Below are positions 21,172-33,270 of a stretch of DNA of 64,000 nucleotides, in pieces. Where the stretch lies: contig JAHLJT010004567.1 of NCBI GenBank assembly GCA_031308135.1, positions 36,530,389 to 36,594,388 of the forward strand, given 5' to 3'. The position numbers and the translations under genes are program-made. The notes under the pieces were generated by a model, which did not search any database, was not told where the DNA came from, and was given only the letters and a program-made list of their open reading frames with translations. Origin of the DNA: Acheta domesticus (taxonomy: Eukaryota > Arthropoda > Insecta > Orthoptera > Gryllidae). Position 1 is the stretch's first letter; each line of letters starts with the position of its first letter.

Positions 21172-21720
21172 TATCCTTTTTCGATTGCCTTGTCACTGTT
21201 TATATTTCAGGTCTGACTTTGTTCCTTGATTAGGCTTTTTAGCATTGGTATGTTTTTCTGAGAGATGAGGAGTTGGCCCGACTCTCAACCCCAGCTCTGG
21301 AGGACCTGATTTGTAACTGAGATGTCCTTCCTCTAGGGAGCCTGGTTTCACTACACCTCCAGAGGCTCCCCTCCCCCCTGGTTTTCTGTCATGGTTTTGC
21401 TTCCCTTAGCTGAAACGCTCCCATTTTAAGATGCCGAAGACCCGCCCTCGTCCTTCTCTCATTGGCTACACTCCAAGTTTTACCTCAGAGAGTACCTAGG
21501 GGCCACCATGAGGAGGAGAGAGACTTCCTGACGACTATACACTGATCTTCAATACTCTTCTCAATTGCTCTTCTGTCAGAGTACCCTATTACAGGGGGGG
21601 CGTCTGTGGTATTTATAGGTTTAAGCCTATGGGCATCGGCTTATCCCACCAAAGCCCTAGTCAGCTTCGACCCCCAAGAGAGGAATATTTCCACAATTAT
21701 TTCTTCTGGGGCAGCAACGT
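21172..21720 (-). mobile_element. Leader of the non-LTR retrotransposon (probable)
   Basis: This GC-richer sequence directly precedes the endonuclease ATG on the minus strand and shows no long intact frame. It is probably the element's 5' region (5' UTR or a decayed first ORF). The outer boundary near 21,720 is where base composition returns to the AT-rich background. Confidence 0.45.
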
Positions 21721-24700
21721 GTTGGGTACAGGCTAATAAATATATACATCTATCGATTTACATATCTACAGTGAGCAAATTGTAAGTTAATGAATGATGT
21801 CCTCAGATTTTACGTTCCTGACTTGCCCTTGCAAATGATCATTAAATGTGACAACTAATTAAAACATGGATAGTTAAGCACGAGTCACTGAGACATACTT
21901 ACTTTTTGAGCCAATGCAATGTAACTGGGGATGTGGATAAAAACATTTTACTCAATGGATATTAGAATTTATTTCCCAAGGATGTATCTGTTTAAAAATC
22001 AGGTTTCGACTTTCTCCTAAATTACGTTAAATTTGCTGCAAGTTGGGAATCCTTTCATAAGAATTTTCTTGTACACCACTAAAGAAAGAAGTAACAAGGA
22101 ACAATAAGAACTCATGACAGGATCATGGTAATATCTATAGAATGTTTTTATTTAGCAATTCTGGGATGAATCTCCCATCATGGAACACATTTTATGGTCA
22201 TATCCACTAGGTAAAAGTATAAATATTATTACAAAGATAATTAATTATTATTTCATTCTCATGTTACAAATATTTATACATACATCACTTTAATATTTAC
22301 AATGAGACAGAGAAAAGACTATTAATCATATCCAATAAAGTAATATTACAGGAAAGATTCATTTCAACAGCCAGATAAAATATGCATTCTACAATGTCAT
22401 TTCATAATGTAGAAAATAAAAACCATAAATATATACATCCAAAAGTTCTCAAGGGTAAAGAACATTTTTTTAAACTTTTATCGGTGGAGGCACTGATAAA
22501 AAAGTTATTAAATCTTTTGTCATTCTTTGTTCTTAGAAATTTTCTTTGTGTTCTCTTGTGGCACATAATTCAAACAAAAGAAATAAAAGAAAAAAAAATG
22601 TACCTTACATGTTATGTCAGTATCTTCTAGCCCATTATGCTGATTTTGTTCATAAATAGCATATAACGGAATGCCACTTCTAGTGGAATGTGATTTTTTC
22701 CTCATTCAAATGTATATTTACATAATTCGAATTACTTCTTCATAAAAATAGTAATAAAGTACTCATATTCTGTGAATGAGTCATAGAAAAGTAATTGCCT
22801 TTCATTAAGTTATAAGTCATTATCCGCCTATGACTGATGGAATAAACATAAAAATACCGCTGTACAATATAGTACAATGAGTATGAGCTGCAACACGTAT
22901 GAACAGCATGACGATGAAAATATGATAAGACCCTATTTTAAAACTCTTCAATTAATATATATTAATTAAAAATAAAATAACTTTAATATTTCAGTCACAT
23001 TCCAAAACTTAATATTTATTTTTGTCAGTAATAATAAAAAACGGTACTTGTTATGTCAAGGATCAAATAAATTACAGGTACTCGCTAACACTTGAAAAGA
23101 AGTGCCTGCCACAAAATACTCGTATGTTGTTACAAGTACACTATGTATGATTACATACACCACTACAGGATGTTTAACAATTATCTGGAACTTAAAAGCT
23201 TAAGAACTGTTTTTTGTATGCAGTGACTACAAGAGAGAAGAAGACTAGGTGAAGTGGACTATTTTGCTGGTTATGCCTAAGCAGTTCCCAACACATCAGC
23301 AACACAAATGCAGTTGTGGAAGCTGCTTCAGAGTAGCTTGTAAACATCAATGGAATGCACACATCACGCTTTCTCCGAAAGCAGGACAGGTTATAGGAAA
23401 TCGACAACTTATCAAGGTGAAAACAATTCTTTACATCACCACTGAGTCATTGTCCCTCTGTAAGCTTGGAGATGTTTCATTTGAAAAGAATATAAAAGGT
23501 GAATGTAATCTCCTCTTCACTTTCATACTCCCTTACAGCATTCCAGCATCAGTATGATTTTAAATATATATTGCACAGATCATCAATAGTGAAAAGGAGT
23601 TTTGACTTGTACACAAGGGGTGAGACTGTGTATAAACATGTAACTTGCTATTTTAAATATATATAACATATGGATAAAAGCCTAACTTTTTAACTTAATT
23701 ATTAATGACTATTGTACTTAAAAATGACACAATTTATAAACAGTAACAAATGCTGATAGAGACATCTGTCAACAAAAACTTACACAACAAACAACCTTGA
23801 AGGAGACAGCATTTATACTGTAAAGATATATTTGAAAGATATCCTGAAGGTAATATTTGAAACAACAGTAAAATGATTTTGAAACACAAATAATAAGAAC
23901 AAATACTGACAAACAAATGCATCATTAATTTGGCCAAGAAGGTATGAAAGGTCACAGACATTACACATGAATTATTGTTTCTTTCATTGTCAGGAAGAAT
24001 AAATGAACATATTAAAAATAAATTTCCTGATAATAAAAATACAACAATACTCATTTGAAATAGAACGATTCTATCAGAGTGAATGTTGATGTAGCCTATC
24101 TGGATAGGCAATAAATTACCACACTCAAAAGAAATTTTCAGAATTGTTCGGAAAACAATGTGCTCTTAGATACATGTACTTATATCTATGGACTGTACAA
24201 TGACCTGGCTTTTGGAGATCCATGTTGTAAATTGTTTATTGATTGTAAAATCTTAAATTAAAAAACAAAAATTTTCATGTCACAAAACATCCACAATGTT
24301 CTTCCTCTGCATGTGTACCACATTAGGTATTTCTCATGGTTCGTTAAGAGTCTTAAAATAATTACAACTTAAAGAAATGTAAGTACTATGCAGAAATGGA
24401 GAAACAAGTCTGCCTCTACAACTTTTGTTTAATATTAAAGTTTGCATCCACACTTATCTGTGATATTTTGCACCCAATATTACAAAAATTAAATCATTTC
24501 AAGGCTCACCTTCAGGCAACAAGTCAAAACAACAAAATAAATAAGATATTCATATTTTATCCTGGTGTGGTATTCCATTTTGGGTGAGACTGCTCTGCAA
24601 GATCTAGTTCATCTGCAACTTAAAGAGTCATTTACTGAAATGCCCATTACTACTTCTACTGTCACATTTAAGACTTATATTTGTGACTTGTACTGCTCTG

Positions 24701-24787
24701 TTTCGCATCACAACCTGTGGTTACAGAACCATCTGTGCTTGAAAAAGAGTTCAAAACACGTTTGTGCCACAGGCAAGACATGGGTTG
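21720..24787 (-). other. GSE1 3' UTR and downstream DNA
   Basis: This stretch follows the GSE1 stop codon on the transcribed strand. A canonical AATAAA signal occurs on the minus strand at 24,240-24,235, about 550 nt past the stop, and further TTTATT matches on the plus strand occur near 23,015 and 22,148. The poly(A) site cannot be chosen from sequence alone. No other gene is visible, and the plus-strand frames here are unsupported. Confidence 0.5.
24235..24240 (-). terminator. Candidate poly(A) signal of GSE1
   Basis: AATAAA on the minus strand lies about 550 nt downstream of the stop codon. It is one of several candidates, and there is no obvious GT-rich element to confirm it. Confidence 0.3.
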
Positions 24788-24987
24788 CTACCTTAGTTTA
24801 CGTAAACAATTGTTCAGATGATCTAGAGCTTGCTGTGTCTGGTGTCGTTCGTAATCTTGAAGACTCTTGGTGGCTACAAGTTCTCTTAATCGCCGATCCA
24901 ATATATCTGCTTCTCGCCTTCGTTCAGCAAGTAGTTTGCACTGATAGGCACACTGCTCTTGGAGAACAGTTCGTTCAAGTTGTTTCT
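24788..24987 (-). CDS. GSE1: GSE1 terminal coding exon (C-terminal coiled coil, stop)
   Basis: The acceptor is ttcatatttcag and the stop TAG is at 24,790-24,788. The exon completes a Glu codon and encodes KQLERTVLQEQCAYQCKLLA, then ERRREADILDRRLRELVA, ending ALDHLNNCLRKLR. It aligns with the vertebrate GSE1 C-terminus (NLERQVLQTQCRRLEA ... ELDHLRKCL). The heptad-like Leu spacing predicts a coiled coil, probably a partner-binding surface. The insect protein ends about ten residues after this block, shorter than the vertebrate tail. Confidence 0.9.
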
Positions 24988-26072
24988 CTGAAATATGAAC
25001 ATATAATATTATATGAACATTGTCTCAGCTCATAAGAAAGAAGAAAAAAAAATATATAAAATATTTATGTATCAGTAACACCTAGAGAATACCTAAGGTC
25101 TTACCCGCAGAGTTAACAAGGATTTAAGTCAGAGAGGCAATGAAGTAGTAATTAAAGTGTTTAATATGTTATCCAATATATTCAAAACATCAAATGTAGA
25201 AAAAAAATAACGAATTATTGACAACTTCCTTGATAAATCTGTGTAATAATATGATTGATGCATTTTTTCTGTAAGTGGTTAGTATCTTTTTCTTTTCTTC
25301 AATATTTTTTTACTTACATTTACTTTATTATCTACTTTTTTCATTCGTTTTTTATGTAAAAACTAAATGTGAAAAAGTTATTTATGAAATAAGTGATAAG
25401 GATTGATCTTTCAGGTCTGTGCACAGGCATTGCCTCATGCATTATTTTCTGTATATTATACTGAATATTGTATTTATTACAATCTGAATATAATAGAAGT
25501 GGAAAAAATTGAATTAAAACATACAAATCAATTTTTAATTATCAAACAACTGGTATGTCATGCATTCATTATCATGTGGTGAATGTGTACGAATGTGCAA
25601 ACATGTGCACACTTACATATGCTGTATTTATCTGTGTGTGTGTGTGTGTGCGCGCGTGCATGTCGGTGTTGGTACACTAGCAAGTGGCATGCATATCTGT
25701 GTGTGAAAGTGAGAGAGTGTGAGTGAGTGAGAGTGTATGAGAGTGAGAGTGTGAATATGAGCGTGTTTGTGTCTGTGAAAGAGGGAGTGTGTGAGCACAA
25801 TTGTATGTAGTGTGTGTGTGTGTGCACAATTGTATGTAGTGTGTGTGTGTGTGCACAATTGTAAGTAGTGTGTGTAAGCATGTGCACACTGCTATATGGT
25901 GTATACACAGGCATTTGTATGTGGAGACAAGTGCAAGTGTATACGAGTGAGAATCTATACAAAAAACATACCCGTTACATAACAGAAATAATTTTAATAA
26001 TAGTAATGATGATAACGATGTTAAAAATAATAAACGAAATAAAAATTTTGCACACTACACCAAAAAATGTAC
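24988..26072 (-). other. GSE1 intron with TG-rich repeats
   Basis: This 1.1-kb intron is bounded by the donor gtacat at 26,072 and the acceptor at 24,988. It holds a TG/GA-rich low-complexity block at 25,630-25,900. The long open frames read through that block (Thr-His and Cys-Val rich) are repeat artefacts. Confidence 0.85.
25632..25885. repeat. TG/GA microsatellite and 32-bp minisatellite
   Basis: A (TG)n-(CG)n run at 25,632-25,657 is followed by gagagtgtgagtgag-type sequence. Three tandem units of cacaattgtatgtagtgtgt plus TG repeats follow at about 25,795-25,885. Confidence 0.85.
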
Positions 26073-26555
26073 CTTGAGCATATCTATGGTAAGCATCCAT
26101 AATCTCTTCCAATCCTGGCCATCGAGGTCTTTCATCCTCTAGAGGGGGTGTTTCAGGAGCCTCTATATCCCCCTCATGGTCTGTAGCTAATCTCTTCACC
26201 CCATTCTGCAGCAACAGAGCACTTGGGGAAGGCACACTGGCAAAATGAAAACCAGGTCTTGTGCCGTTTTGACCAGGGTTAGGTAGCACCAAAAACTTAT
26301 CGGCCGCTGGGCTCAGCGGCCTTTTTAAGCCAGAAGTTCGTTGCCTGTTCATAATGTCAGGTATTATTTTTATGAGACGATCATTCTCTCTGAATAAAAC
26401 TCTGTTCTCCAAAGGCTGTTCTGGCACTTTCAGACTGATAGCTGAAACTGTTGGTGTCTCTTTCACAATGGATCGATTGCAATAAGCCACTACACTATTC
26501 ACACATTTCCGACGCAATCTTTCAGCTATTACTGTTTGCCAAACATGTTCTATTT
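26073..26555 (-). CDS. GSE1: GSE1 coding exon (acidic/Pro linker to coiled coil)
   Basis: The acceptor is tcatatttcag and the donor is GCTCAAG followed by gtacat. The exon encodes 160 full codons. It starts EIEHVWQTVIAERLRRKCVN and ends with EAPETPPLEDERPRWPGLEE followed by IMDAYHRYAQ. The end matches vertebrate GSE1 (KRKWQGIEAVFEAYQEH), where an acidic stretch precedes the R/K-W-x-G-[IL]-E...AY motif. The middle (SGLKRPLSPAADKFLVLPNP) is insect-specific as far as I can tell. The 'WPGLEEIMDAY' motif starts the C-terminal helix that continues into the last exon. Confidence 0.9.
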
Positions 26556-27777
26556 CTGAAATATGAAAAGGAAGCACATCAAAATAGATTAAGTAATTCT
26601 TATGTTTATTAGATGATAATCATAATTAACAGCAGCATGCCAATGTCATTCTGGTCCCCAGAAACACTGTGTGTGTGTGTGTGTGTGTGTGGGGGGAAGG
26701 GTGTGGTCAAGAACAGGCCCCAGATCAAACTGTAATGTAGAAACTTTTATGTATTTAAAAACAAATTATACATGTACTTAACAATATATTACAATATCTT
26801 TCTGCAAGTTTGTGTGACAATATTTTTAGCTGTGGGGGTATGGCAAGGGCATGTAAATTTTTTGAACATTTTCTGTACTTGCAGTCTTTCCTGCAGAGAC
26901 ACAGATGACCCCTGCTCCCTCCTTTTTTTAAAAGAAATAGTTCAACATTCACTATGCTGTTCCCATTGCACAACTGTTATTTACATCGACAGATACTACA
27001 ATAAAATTTCAATGTGATTATGAGCAGGGCATACAGTGATTACAAATTATGATGGTTTTTAATTAATATCTGATAAGCATTCAAAAACGTATCTACTACT
27101 AAGGATTCAGAAAGGTTCCATTATTACTAGTATTATGATGAAAGATGAACTTCCCTAAACAAATACAGACAGAAAAAATTGAGCTAGGTCCATCATAGAT
27201 AACCACTCTCCCTCATAAGTATGTGATTTTTAAAACCAAAGAAATAATATGTCATGAAATTTGCACACTTTATTATGTATCATAATATTAATGAACTTGG
27301 AGGTTAATGCTATGGATTACAGACAGAGCTGAATTCACTTAAAGGATTCCAAACATTACTGAAAACATTGTGTCTCCAAATAATATTGAAAAATTGAACA
27401 ATAAATATGAAAATAAAAATAAACTATTATGAACTAGTAATACAACTAATAATGAAAAAAATTTGGAGGTCCTTAAGCTAAGCAAGTGCTTAGTCAGCTT
27501 ACAAATTAATCTACCTTTGATGGTAGAAAACTTTAACAGAAGAGATGCAGGAAAGACACTATTTTTAAGACATTAAAGTAGACCACACTTCCTCACAGAA
27601 GTCCTCAATATTAATTTTTTCTTGGTAATATAGGAAGAGAAGAATTCAAGCCATTTGTAAACAAAATTTTACTCACTACTTCAGTGTTATTTCTTTATTT
27701 AATGTACATATCTACAGAAGCAAGAAGTATGGTAACAATAATAACTGTGTTTACAAGAAAATGAAAAATATTTTTAC
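26556..27777 (-). other. GSE1 intron
   Basis: This is a 1.2-kb AT-rich intron with a (TG)n microsatellite at 26,669-26,692. I see no exon or RNA gene in it. Confidence 0.8.
26669..26692. repeat. (TG)n microsatellite
   Basis: About twelve TG units, followed by a G-rich run (ggggggaaggg). Confidence 0.9.
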
Positions 27778-27996
27778 CTTCTCTATCCTTGCGAGATAGA
27801 GCATCCAGTCCAAGAGTTTTCAAGAAACGAGTTTTGCTTTTGTAGTCAGCCAACCGACTGAGGCTATCAGGTGATTCACGGGGTACAGGTAAGTTAAGTG
27901 GAGGAGGAGAATTTAAATCTGCTGAAGTGGTATCATCCATTTGGGATAAAGTAGCACTGGTAACCAAACGCCTTTCTAATTTTTTAAGCTCCAATT
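27778..27996 (-). CDS. GSE1: GSE1 coding exon (second F-L-hydrophobic motif)
   Basis: The acceptor is tttacttttcag and the donor is GAGAAG followed by gtaaaa. It encodes ELELKKLERRLVTSATLSQM ... LADYKSKTRFLKTLGL, then DALSRKDRE. The segment KTRFLKTLGLDALSRKDRE corresponds to the second short motif of vertebrate GSE1 (KKFLTIFNLTHISAEKRKDKE). The vertebrate version has a longer basic, Ser/Pro-rich linker before it, and here the linker is Asp/Pro-rich. The paired F-L-x-x-[LF]-x-L motifs are a hallmark of the family. Confidence 0.88.
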
Positions 27997-29518
27997 CTGA
28001 AAAGTAAATTTTTAAAATATTTAAAAATTACACAACACTTTTCATCTCTTAAAAACAAACACATAGAAAACTAAATAGTCAAAAATAAATAAATAAGAAT
28101 TTAATATACAGAGTAATTTTTTTCACATAGGATGAAAACAGAATAAATTAGACAACATACATTAATGAAATCTTGATTTCATAAGCAAAGTGAGCAGATA
28201 CAAAATTGTTGGTATAAAGTAAGATCAATATGTGGTTCAGAAAACCTCTCTAAAAGACTATGTTTGAGAGACAAATTAGACATAAAGACAAAAAATACTT
28301 AATTACTAAAAAGTGAAAATTCTAAGGAAATAAACTTTTAGATGCCTTATTGTTGTGTGTGTGCCTTATTTTTGTAGGCAGAAACTGAATATTTCTCCAT
28401 AACATTCTGAGGCCTAATAAATCTTTCAAATGTATCTTTGCATACAAATGGAACAAAACTAGATAGAAGTATTAAATGAAGCACGAAAGAAAGGCATTTC
28501 CCGAAAATTCATACAAAAATTAGTAAAATGTTCCAGAATAGTCGATTTAAGAGGGATATTCAAAGTGGAAAATAAGAAGGCTTTCTGTCGCTTCTGTATA
28601 AAATTCATGAGTATAAATTATTCCCTGAAGTACATTACTTGAGTAAATAATAATTTTTAATAACTGTTTTAATACTACCGAAATATGCCACAATATTATT
28701 ATTATAATTATTATTACTGCATGTGTTAACATTAGATTTTGTATTCGGAAATGAAAGAAGTATTGAGTGAATAAAACTTCCATCTTGCAAACTTCACACT
28801 ACATTAATAGGTATGTTAAACACTTAGGTCAGATAACATGTGTGAAGAAGTTTCAAATAGATCAACATGTTACACGGCAGGCCTCCAAAGAAAACAGGAA
28901 AATTTTTTGAAAGAAGTAAATTACCAAGCAAAAATTCAAAATTCACTCTCCAACAGTGTTCTGTGTCCCATAGAAAAAATTCATCCAATGTTTAATGAAG
29001 AGTTATGTCAAGATCTTCTATCAGCAGGTATACCACTGAGAAAATTAAGTAACAATAAATTTAAAAGATTTCTGTAAAGTACTGTCAACAAAATATCCCA
29101 GATGAAAGCATGCTTCGAAACATGTATGTGGACATTTGTTAATGTGAAAATATTCTCTCTATAAGATATACTATCAGTGAGAATTATGTTTATTTCAAAG
29201 TTGAAGAAATGACTGATTCTTCTGGTCGCTACATTAGTCACCAGTGGTGGGTGACTAATGACTTACATATATTAGTCATAATCACACACTTCATTTCATC
29301 AGATAAAGTCAGCATTCTACAATGTCATTTCATAATGTACAAAGCAACAAATACAATATATAATTTACAATATACAAAGCAATAAATTTCAACTCGACCG
29401 GAATTGTTGTTGTTTTGGCTTAGGTTTGAAGAGAAAGGATCCAGACCCAATATCCCTTGCCTCCCCAAGTCTTTTTTTTTTGAAAACGTCTAGTTATTTT
29501 CATCAAACACACATTATC

Positions 29519-29566
<48 letters not shown>

Positions 29567-30292
29567 GATTACAGTAATGAAAACTAAACCATGGTCAACT
29601 GAAATCTTTTCTCAATACTGTTTTACATTCTCTTCACAGTTCATAAATTTTAAAACATTTATTAATGAATGTTAGAGCTAAAGTGCTTAAAGCTGAAGAA
29701 CAATGTTACAGTGTCAAAAATTCTGATGAAATATTTAATTATAAGGATTTACAAATGATAAGTTACTAACCAAACGTGCAGCAGAGAGGTAAATGTCCTA
29801 GTGAAGTGGGTCTCAGAACATTTTAGGAAGTGGATATGTAGTGTCAGTTTGATTAATAGTAGTGGTATTGTACCAGTTTCAGTTTCAATTTTCATAGGTT
29901 TGTGTAAACAAAACAAAGAACGTAACAGAAAATGACCTATGTTGAAGCACTTCTAGTTTAGATTTAGGTATGGTCTTTCATCAGGGGTATATTTCTGCAA
30001 TGCATGTAGTACGAAAATATGAACAACCAAGATGAAAAACTAATGCAGAGTTATACACTACGTAAAAACCTTTATCATCTTTATTTAGCATATTTCATGA
30101 AAATGAAATAAAAATATTTTAACGAAAATGTACATTATTTAAATTTCTAATCAGGAAGAACAAATCTTGCCATTCAGCAGTACAGAAAAGAGGAAAACCA
30201 CCATCTTGGCTACTTTAAACTAAATTTTATTATGAAGACATAAGGAAATAAAGCAAATGAAATAATGCAGAAGGAATATTAATGTTTCATAC
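27997..30292 (-). other. GSE1 intron with (TTA)n microsatellite
   Basis: This is a 2.3-kb AT-rich intron. It holds a perfect (TTA)n run at 29,519-29,566 and otherwise nothing I recognise. The 79-codon plus-strand frame at 28,838 lacks any support. Confidence 0.8.
29519..29566. repeat. (TTA)n microsatellite
   Basis: About fifteen uninterrupted TTA units, likely polymorphic in length. Confidence 0.95.
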
Positions 30293-30539
30293 CATTTCGT
30301 TTAGTGAGAGTGATTAGACCAAAAATTGCTAAAAATTTGAGCTTCTTGGGAGATGCATCCAATTCAGCAGGTGGGCCTTTGGTAAGCCACAGAGGTGGCA
30401 ACTGATCATTCTCTTCACTTTCTGAATCAGAAGCTGACGAAGGCACACTACACATTTTCCTTCTCTCTCTCCTTCGCCTCTCTGCCAAATCTAATTTACT
30501 TATTACACCTGGCGGTGACACAGCCTCACAATCTATTTG
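30293..30539 (-). CDS. GSE1: GSE1 coding exon (SKLDL-ERRRRE and first F-L motif)
   Basis: The acceptor is ttttgttccag and the donor is CGAAATG followed by gtatga. It encodes QIDCEAVSPPGVISKLDLAE, RRRRERRKMCSV, an acidic Ser run (SSASDSESEENDQ), and LDASPKKLKFLAIFGLITLT. This is the most diagnostic block. Vertebrate GSE1 has LVSKLDLEERRRREAQEK, then an acidic stretch (YDESDEEE), then LDTSSEKLEFLQLFGLTTQ. Order and spacing are the same. Confidence 0.93.
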
Positions 30540-30672
30540 CTGGAACAAAATAAAAAGCAAATGTTTTATTGAATACCAAATAAAATTTCCATGTAGATAC
30601 ACATAATCTACAAGGAAGTTGACAATAACAACCCAATAGTAAATAATTCTTAAATGTTGAAGATACACTTAC

Positions 30673-32891
30673 CCTTTGACCAGTGATACTTTTACTTAAA
30701 TAATGATAGTCCCAAACTGACATGGCACTCCCACCATCCTTAGATTGCACAGCAGCCAGTACTTTAGCTGCATCTGGTACATTGAGCACAGGAGGAGGGG
30801 GTGCAGGAGGAGTGACCAGTTGAAGTCCAGTGCTAGATGCTAATTGTAGCACAGAATGATGAGTTGACTGAGCAACAGATATTTGTTCCCTATTAATGGA
30901 AGGAGGAATGGGGACATGTAGTGTTGGTTGGCTGGCAGTAGAAACTGGAAGAGATGGAACAGAAGGAATTGTAGGGATAGTGGGTATATTTGGTACTGAA
31001 GATGCTGGTAGGACTGCAGGAACACTAGGAACAGATACTGTAGGAACAGTTGGGACAACAGGAACAGTCGGAATTGGCGGAGGAGCTGAAACAGGTGGAG
31101 TGGATGCTGCAGTTGAGACACTTGAAACAGATGGAACATTTGGAATTGTTGGTACAGATGGTACTGTTGGTATTGAAGGTATTGCTGGAATGACTGGAAC
31201 CACAGGGGGTTGGTTGCTCGACTGCAGTCCTGCGTGGCTGGGTACACTTGGCATTTGGAGTGCACCGTTAGGATTTGCCAGATGGTCCCTTCCCAGAGAA
31301 AAGGGCGGCAATGACGATGTCACAGGCGGCTGATACGTAGGCGGCATAGTCTGCAATGCAGGTGGATGGTGAGCCTGTGTCACAACAGGAGGCAGTGCCG
31401 ACAGCGGCTGTGGAAGAGGCCCTGGAAGAGAAGGCTGATGCCTCACCACTGAAGAATCTTGGCTTAAATGTGGAGGGTGGTACAGTTGAGTACTTGGCCC
31501 AATTTGTGGAGTCAGTCCTGTTGTAGACTGTGCCGTGTGCTGCTGCGGGTAGGGATGCAAAACCGATGACTGACTTACAATTTGACTCTGAGAGCTCAGA
31601 GTCTGGAATGACTGGGATGCAACTTGTTGAATTGATGACTGACTTGGATGTTGCAAGTCCAAGGCAGGAGCAGACATATTCACTTGACTGTTGGAGTGTG
31701 CGTCATGAGTTCCTACGTTTGATCCTCGGGATGATAAAACCACTTTTTGAACCACACAATCACTTGCAGTCTGTGGGATGTTGTTACTTTCTTTACTCGT
31801 AGAATACACTGATGTCCGTTGTTGAGTTGAAGCGTCGTCCCGTACACTGTTTTTACTACTATTCACTGAGTTCTGGGAGGAATTGTGAGGAGGTACACTG
31901 TTCACTGAAGATGAGGATGTATGATGTCCATGCAATATTTTAGAACTGTTATGAATGCTACTTGCATCAGTAACAGAAGGATGAGATGGCTCTGTAGCTA
32001 AACGGTCTCCTTTAGCAGGGGAGGAAGTCACTACATTCGTTGCTGTGGCAGAAGCCACGATCGGTGATCGCCTGTTGCTACTGTGCTGCTGTGGAAAGGT
32101 ATCTTCAAATGGTCTAACAATATGATCTTTACTGCACTTAGAAGTGGGCACTGAACTTAAATTGTTTGTACGTTGATGTGATAGTGAATGTTGACTAGAT
32201 GTGAAGTGAGGGGCAGGTGGCTGGAGATGATGAGTCATATGGGTTGGTACAACTGACGTGGGTGTCAGTGCATGTTGATGGTGGGGTATATGGGAGTGTG
32301 GAGATGTTGTCACCTGAGGAGATGTATGAGGAGCCAAAGCATGAGGAGGGGTGAGAGGATGTGAAGGCAAAGAATGAGAAGGGGGAGTTGTGGCATGTTG
32401 TAAATGCGGGGGTGTTTGATGAGGAGGGGTTAGCCTATGGTGGGAAGTAAGACTTGGAGGTGTGGGAGTATGAGGATGATGTGGAGGCAAGGCATGTGAT
32501 GGTGGGGTAGAAGCATGAGGGTGGTGTGGAGGAAGGGCTGAAGCTCCAGAGGGGTATGTTAATTTGGGGATGGCTCCTAAATGGGAAGATGAAGACTGCT
32601 GCGTCAACAAACTTTTCCCTGAGTGTTGATGCAGTTCAGTTTCATGAGGTATGTTGGGAATGGGATGTAAAGGAGGAGGAAGAGTAACAGTAGTAGGGTT
32701 AGGAATAGACCCAGGAGCAATTAAAGGAGGAGGATGTGGGGCTCGGGAAGAACTGTGGGAAGAATCCACATCCTTTCTGCTGGAGTCTGCAGTCCTATCC
32801 CGTACTCCCGTTATGGGTGCCTTCCTAGCTGGAACAAAAGACAGACCAGCACTGTGATGAGACCTGAACTTCTTAGCTTGAGGCATAGAAG
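30673..32891 (-). CDS. GSE1: GSE1 large coding exon (Pro/Ser/His-rich disordered region)
   Basis: The donor is CAAAGG followed by gtaagt. The most consistent acceptor is ctgtag at 32,892, whose pyrimidine tract is weak. The 739 codons start SMPQAKKFRSHHSAGLSF. The N-terminal third is His/Pro rich (repeated PPHHPH and TPPS units), the middle Ser/Asn/Gln rich, and residues about 570-680 of the exon a run of [IV]P-x-[IV]P triplets (e.g. IPTVPSVPTIPNVPSV). The end, SMSVWDYHYLSKSITGQR, resembles the conserved Tyr-rich block preceding SKLDL in vertebrates (PAYIYDEFLQQRRR). The whole exon is predicted to be disordered. Confidence 0.85.
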
Positions 32892-33270
32892 CTACAGACT
32901 ACATCAATGAACAGTGCAGCCTTACCACCCAATTTCAAGTGGTCTACTGTATTAGCCAAATCATAGGTTGAAAATTTTAAATAATCAGACACTATGGTCA
33001 AATTTTCTTTATTTGAAGGAGAGACACATACAGAATTATAGAAAAAAAATCCTAAAAATATGTGTTTGTTGTTCACAACAATCAAATTACAATACTGATT
33101 CAACAAAGAATTTTAACATGAAGTACACCCAAAAGAACACGTAACAGCACGATACATGAAATTCAAAAGTCTCTCATTGCACTTCAACAACCTAGAGTAG
33201 CCGTGAACCTTGTAATCAGGCTAATACAGTCCGGCTGAGTCTCTGCGTCCTGTGTCCCGACCACCCTCAC
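32892..33270 (-). other. GSE1 intron, short
   Basis: This is a 379-bp intron between the RE-repeat exon and the large exon. Its donor (CTCCAG followed by gtgagg) is strong. If it were not spliced, the frame of the upstream exon would stop at 33,221-33,223, which supports splicing. Confidence 0.75.

Larger units (their letters stand above)
18550..21720 (-). mobile_element. Decayed APE-type non-LTR retrotransposon
   Basis: Read on the minus strand, a leader at 21,720-21,172 is followed by an apurinic-type endonuclease (from 21,171), a linker, a reverse transcriptase with a YADD catalytic motif at 19,146-19,135, and a C-terminal region ending near 18,700. Numerous frameshifts and stops show the copy is dead. 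The segment ends in simple sequence with TAATAGTAGTAA-type repeats, which is common for RTE-like LINEs. The clade is not assigned. The protein most resembles 'endonuclease-reverse transcriptase' entries I know from cockroach and termite genomes. Confidence 0.8.

Noticed and set aside
24565..25035. 156-codon plus-strand ORF
   Set aside because: It is antisense to the terminal GSE1 exon, which has clear homology on the minus strand.
25558..25962. 134-codon Thr/His-rich ORF
   Set aside because: It is a translation of the TG/GA microsatellite block inside a GSE1 intron.
30896..31333. 145-codon plus-strand ORF rich in GTVGT triplets
   Set aside because: It is the antisense shadow of the [IV]P-x repeats in the large GSE1 exon and has no independent support.
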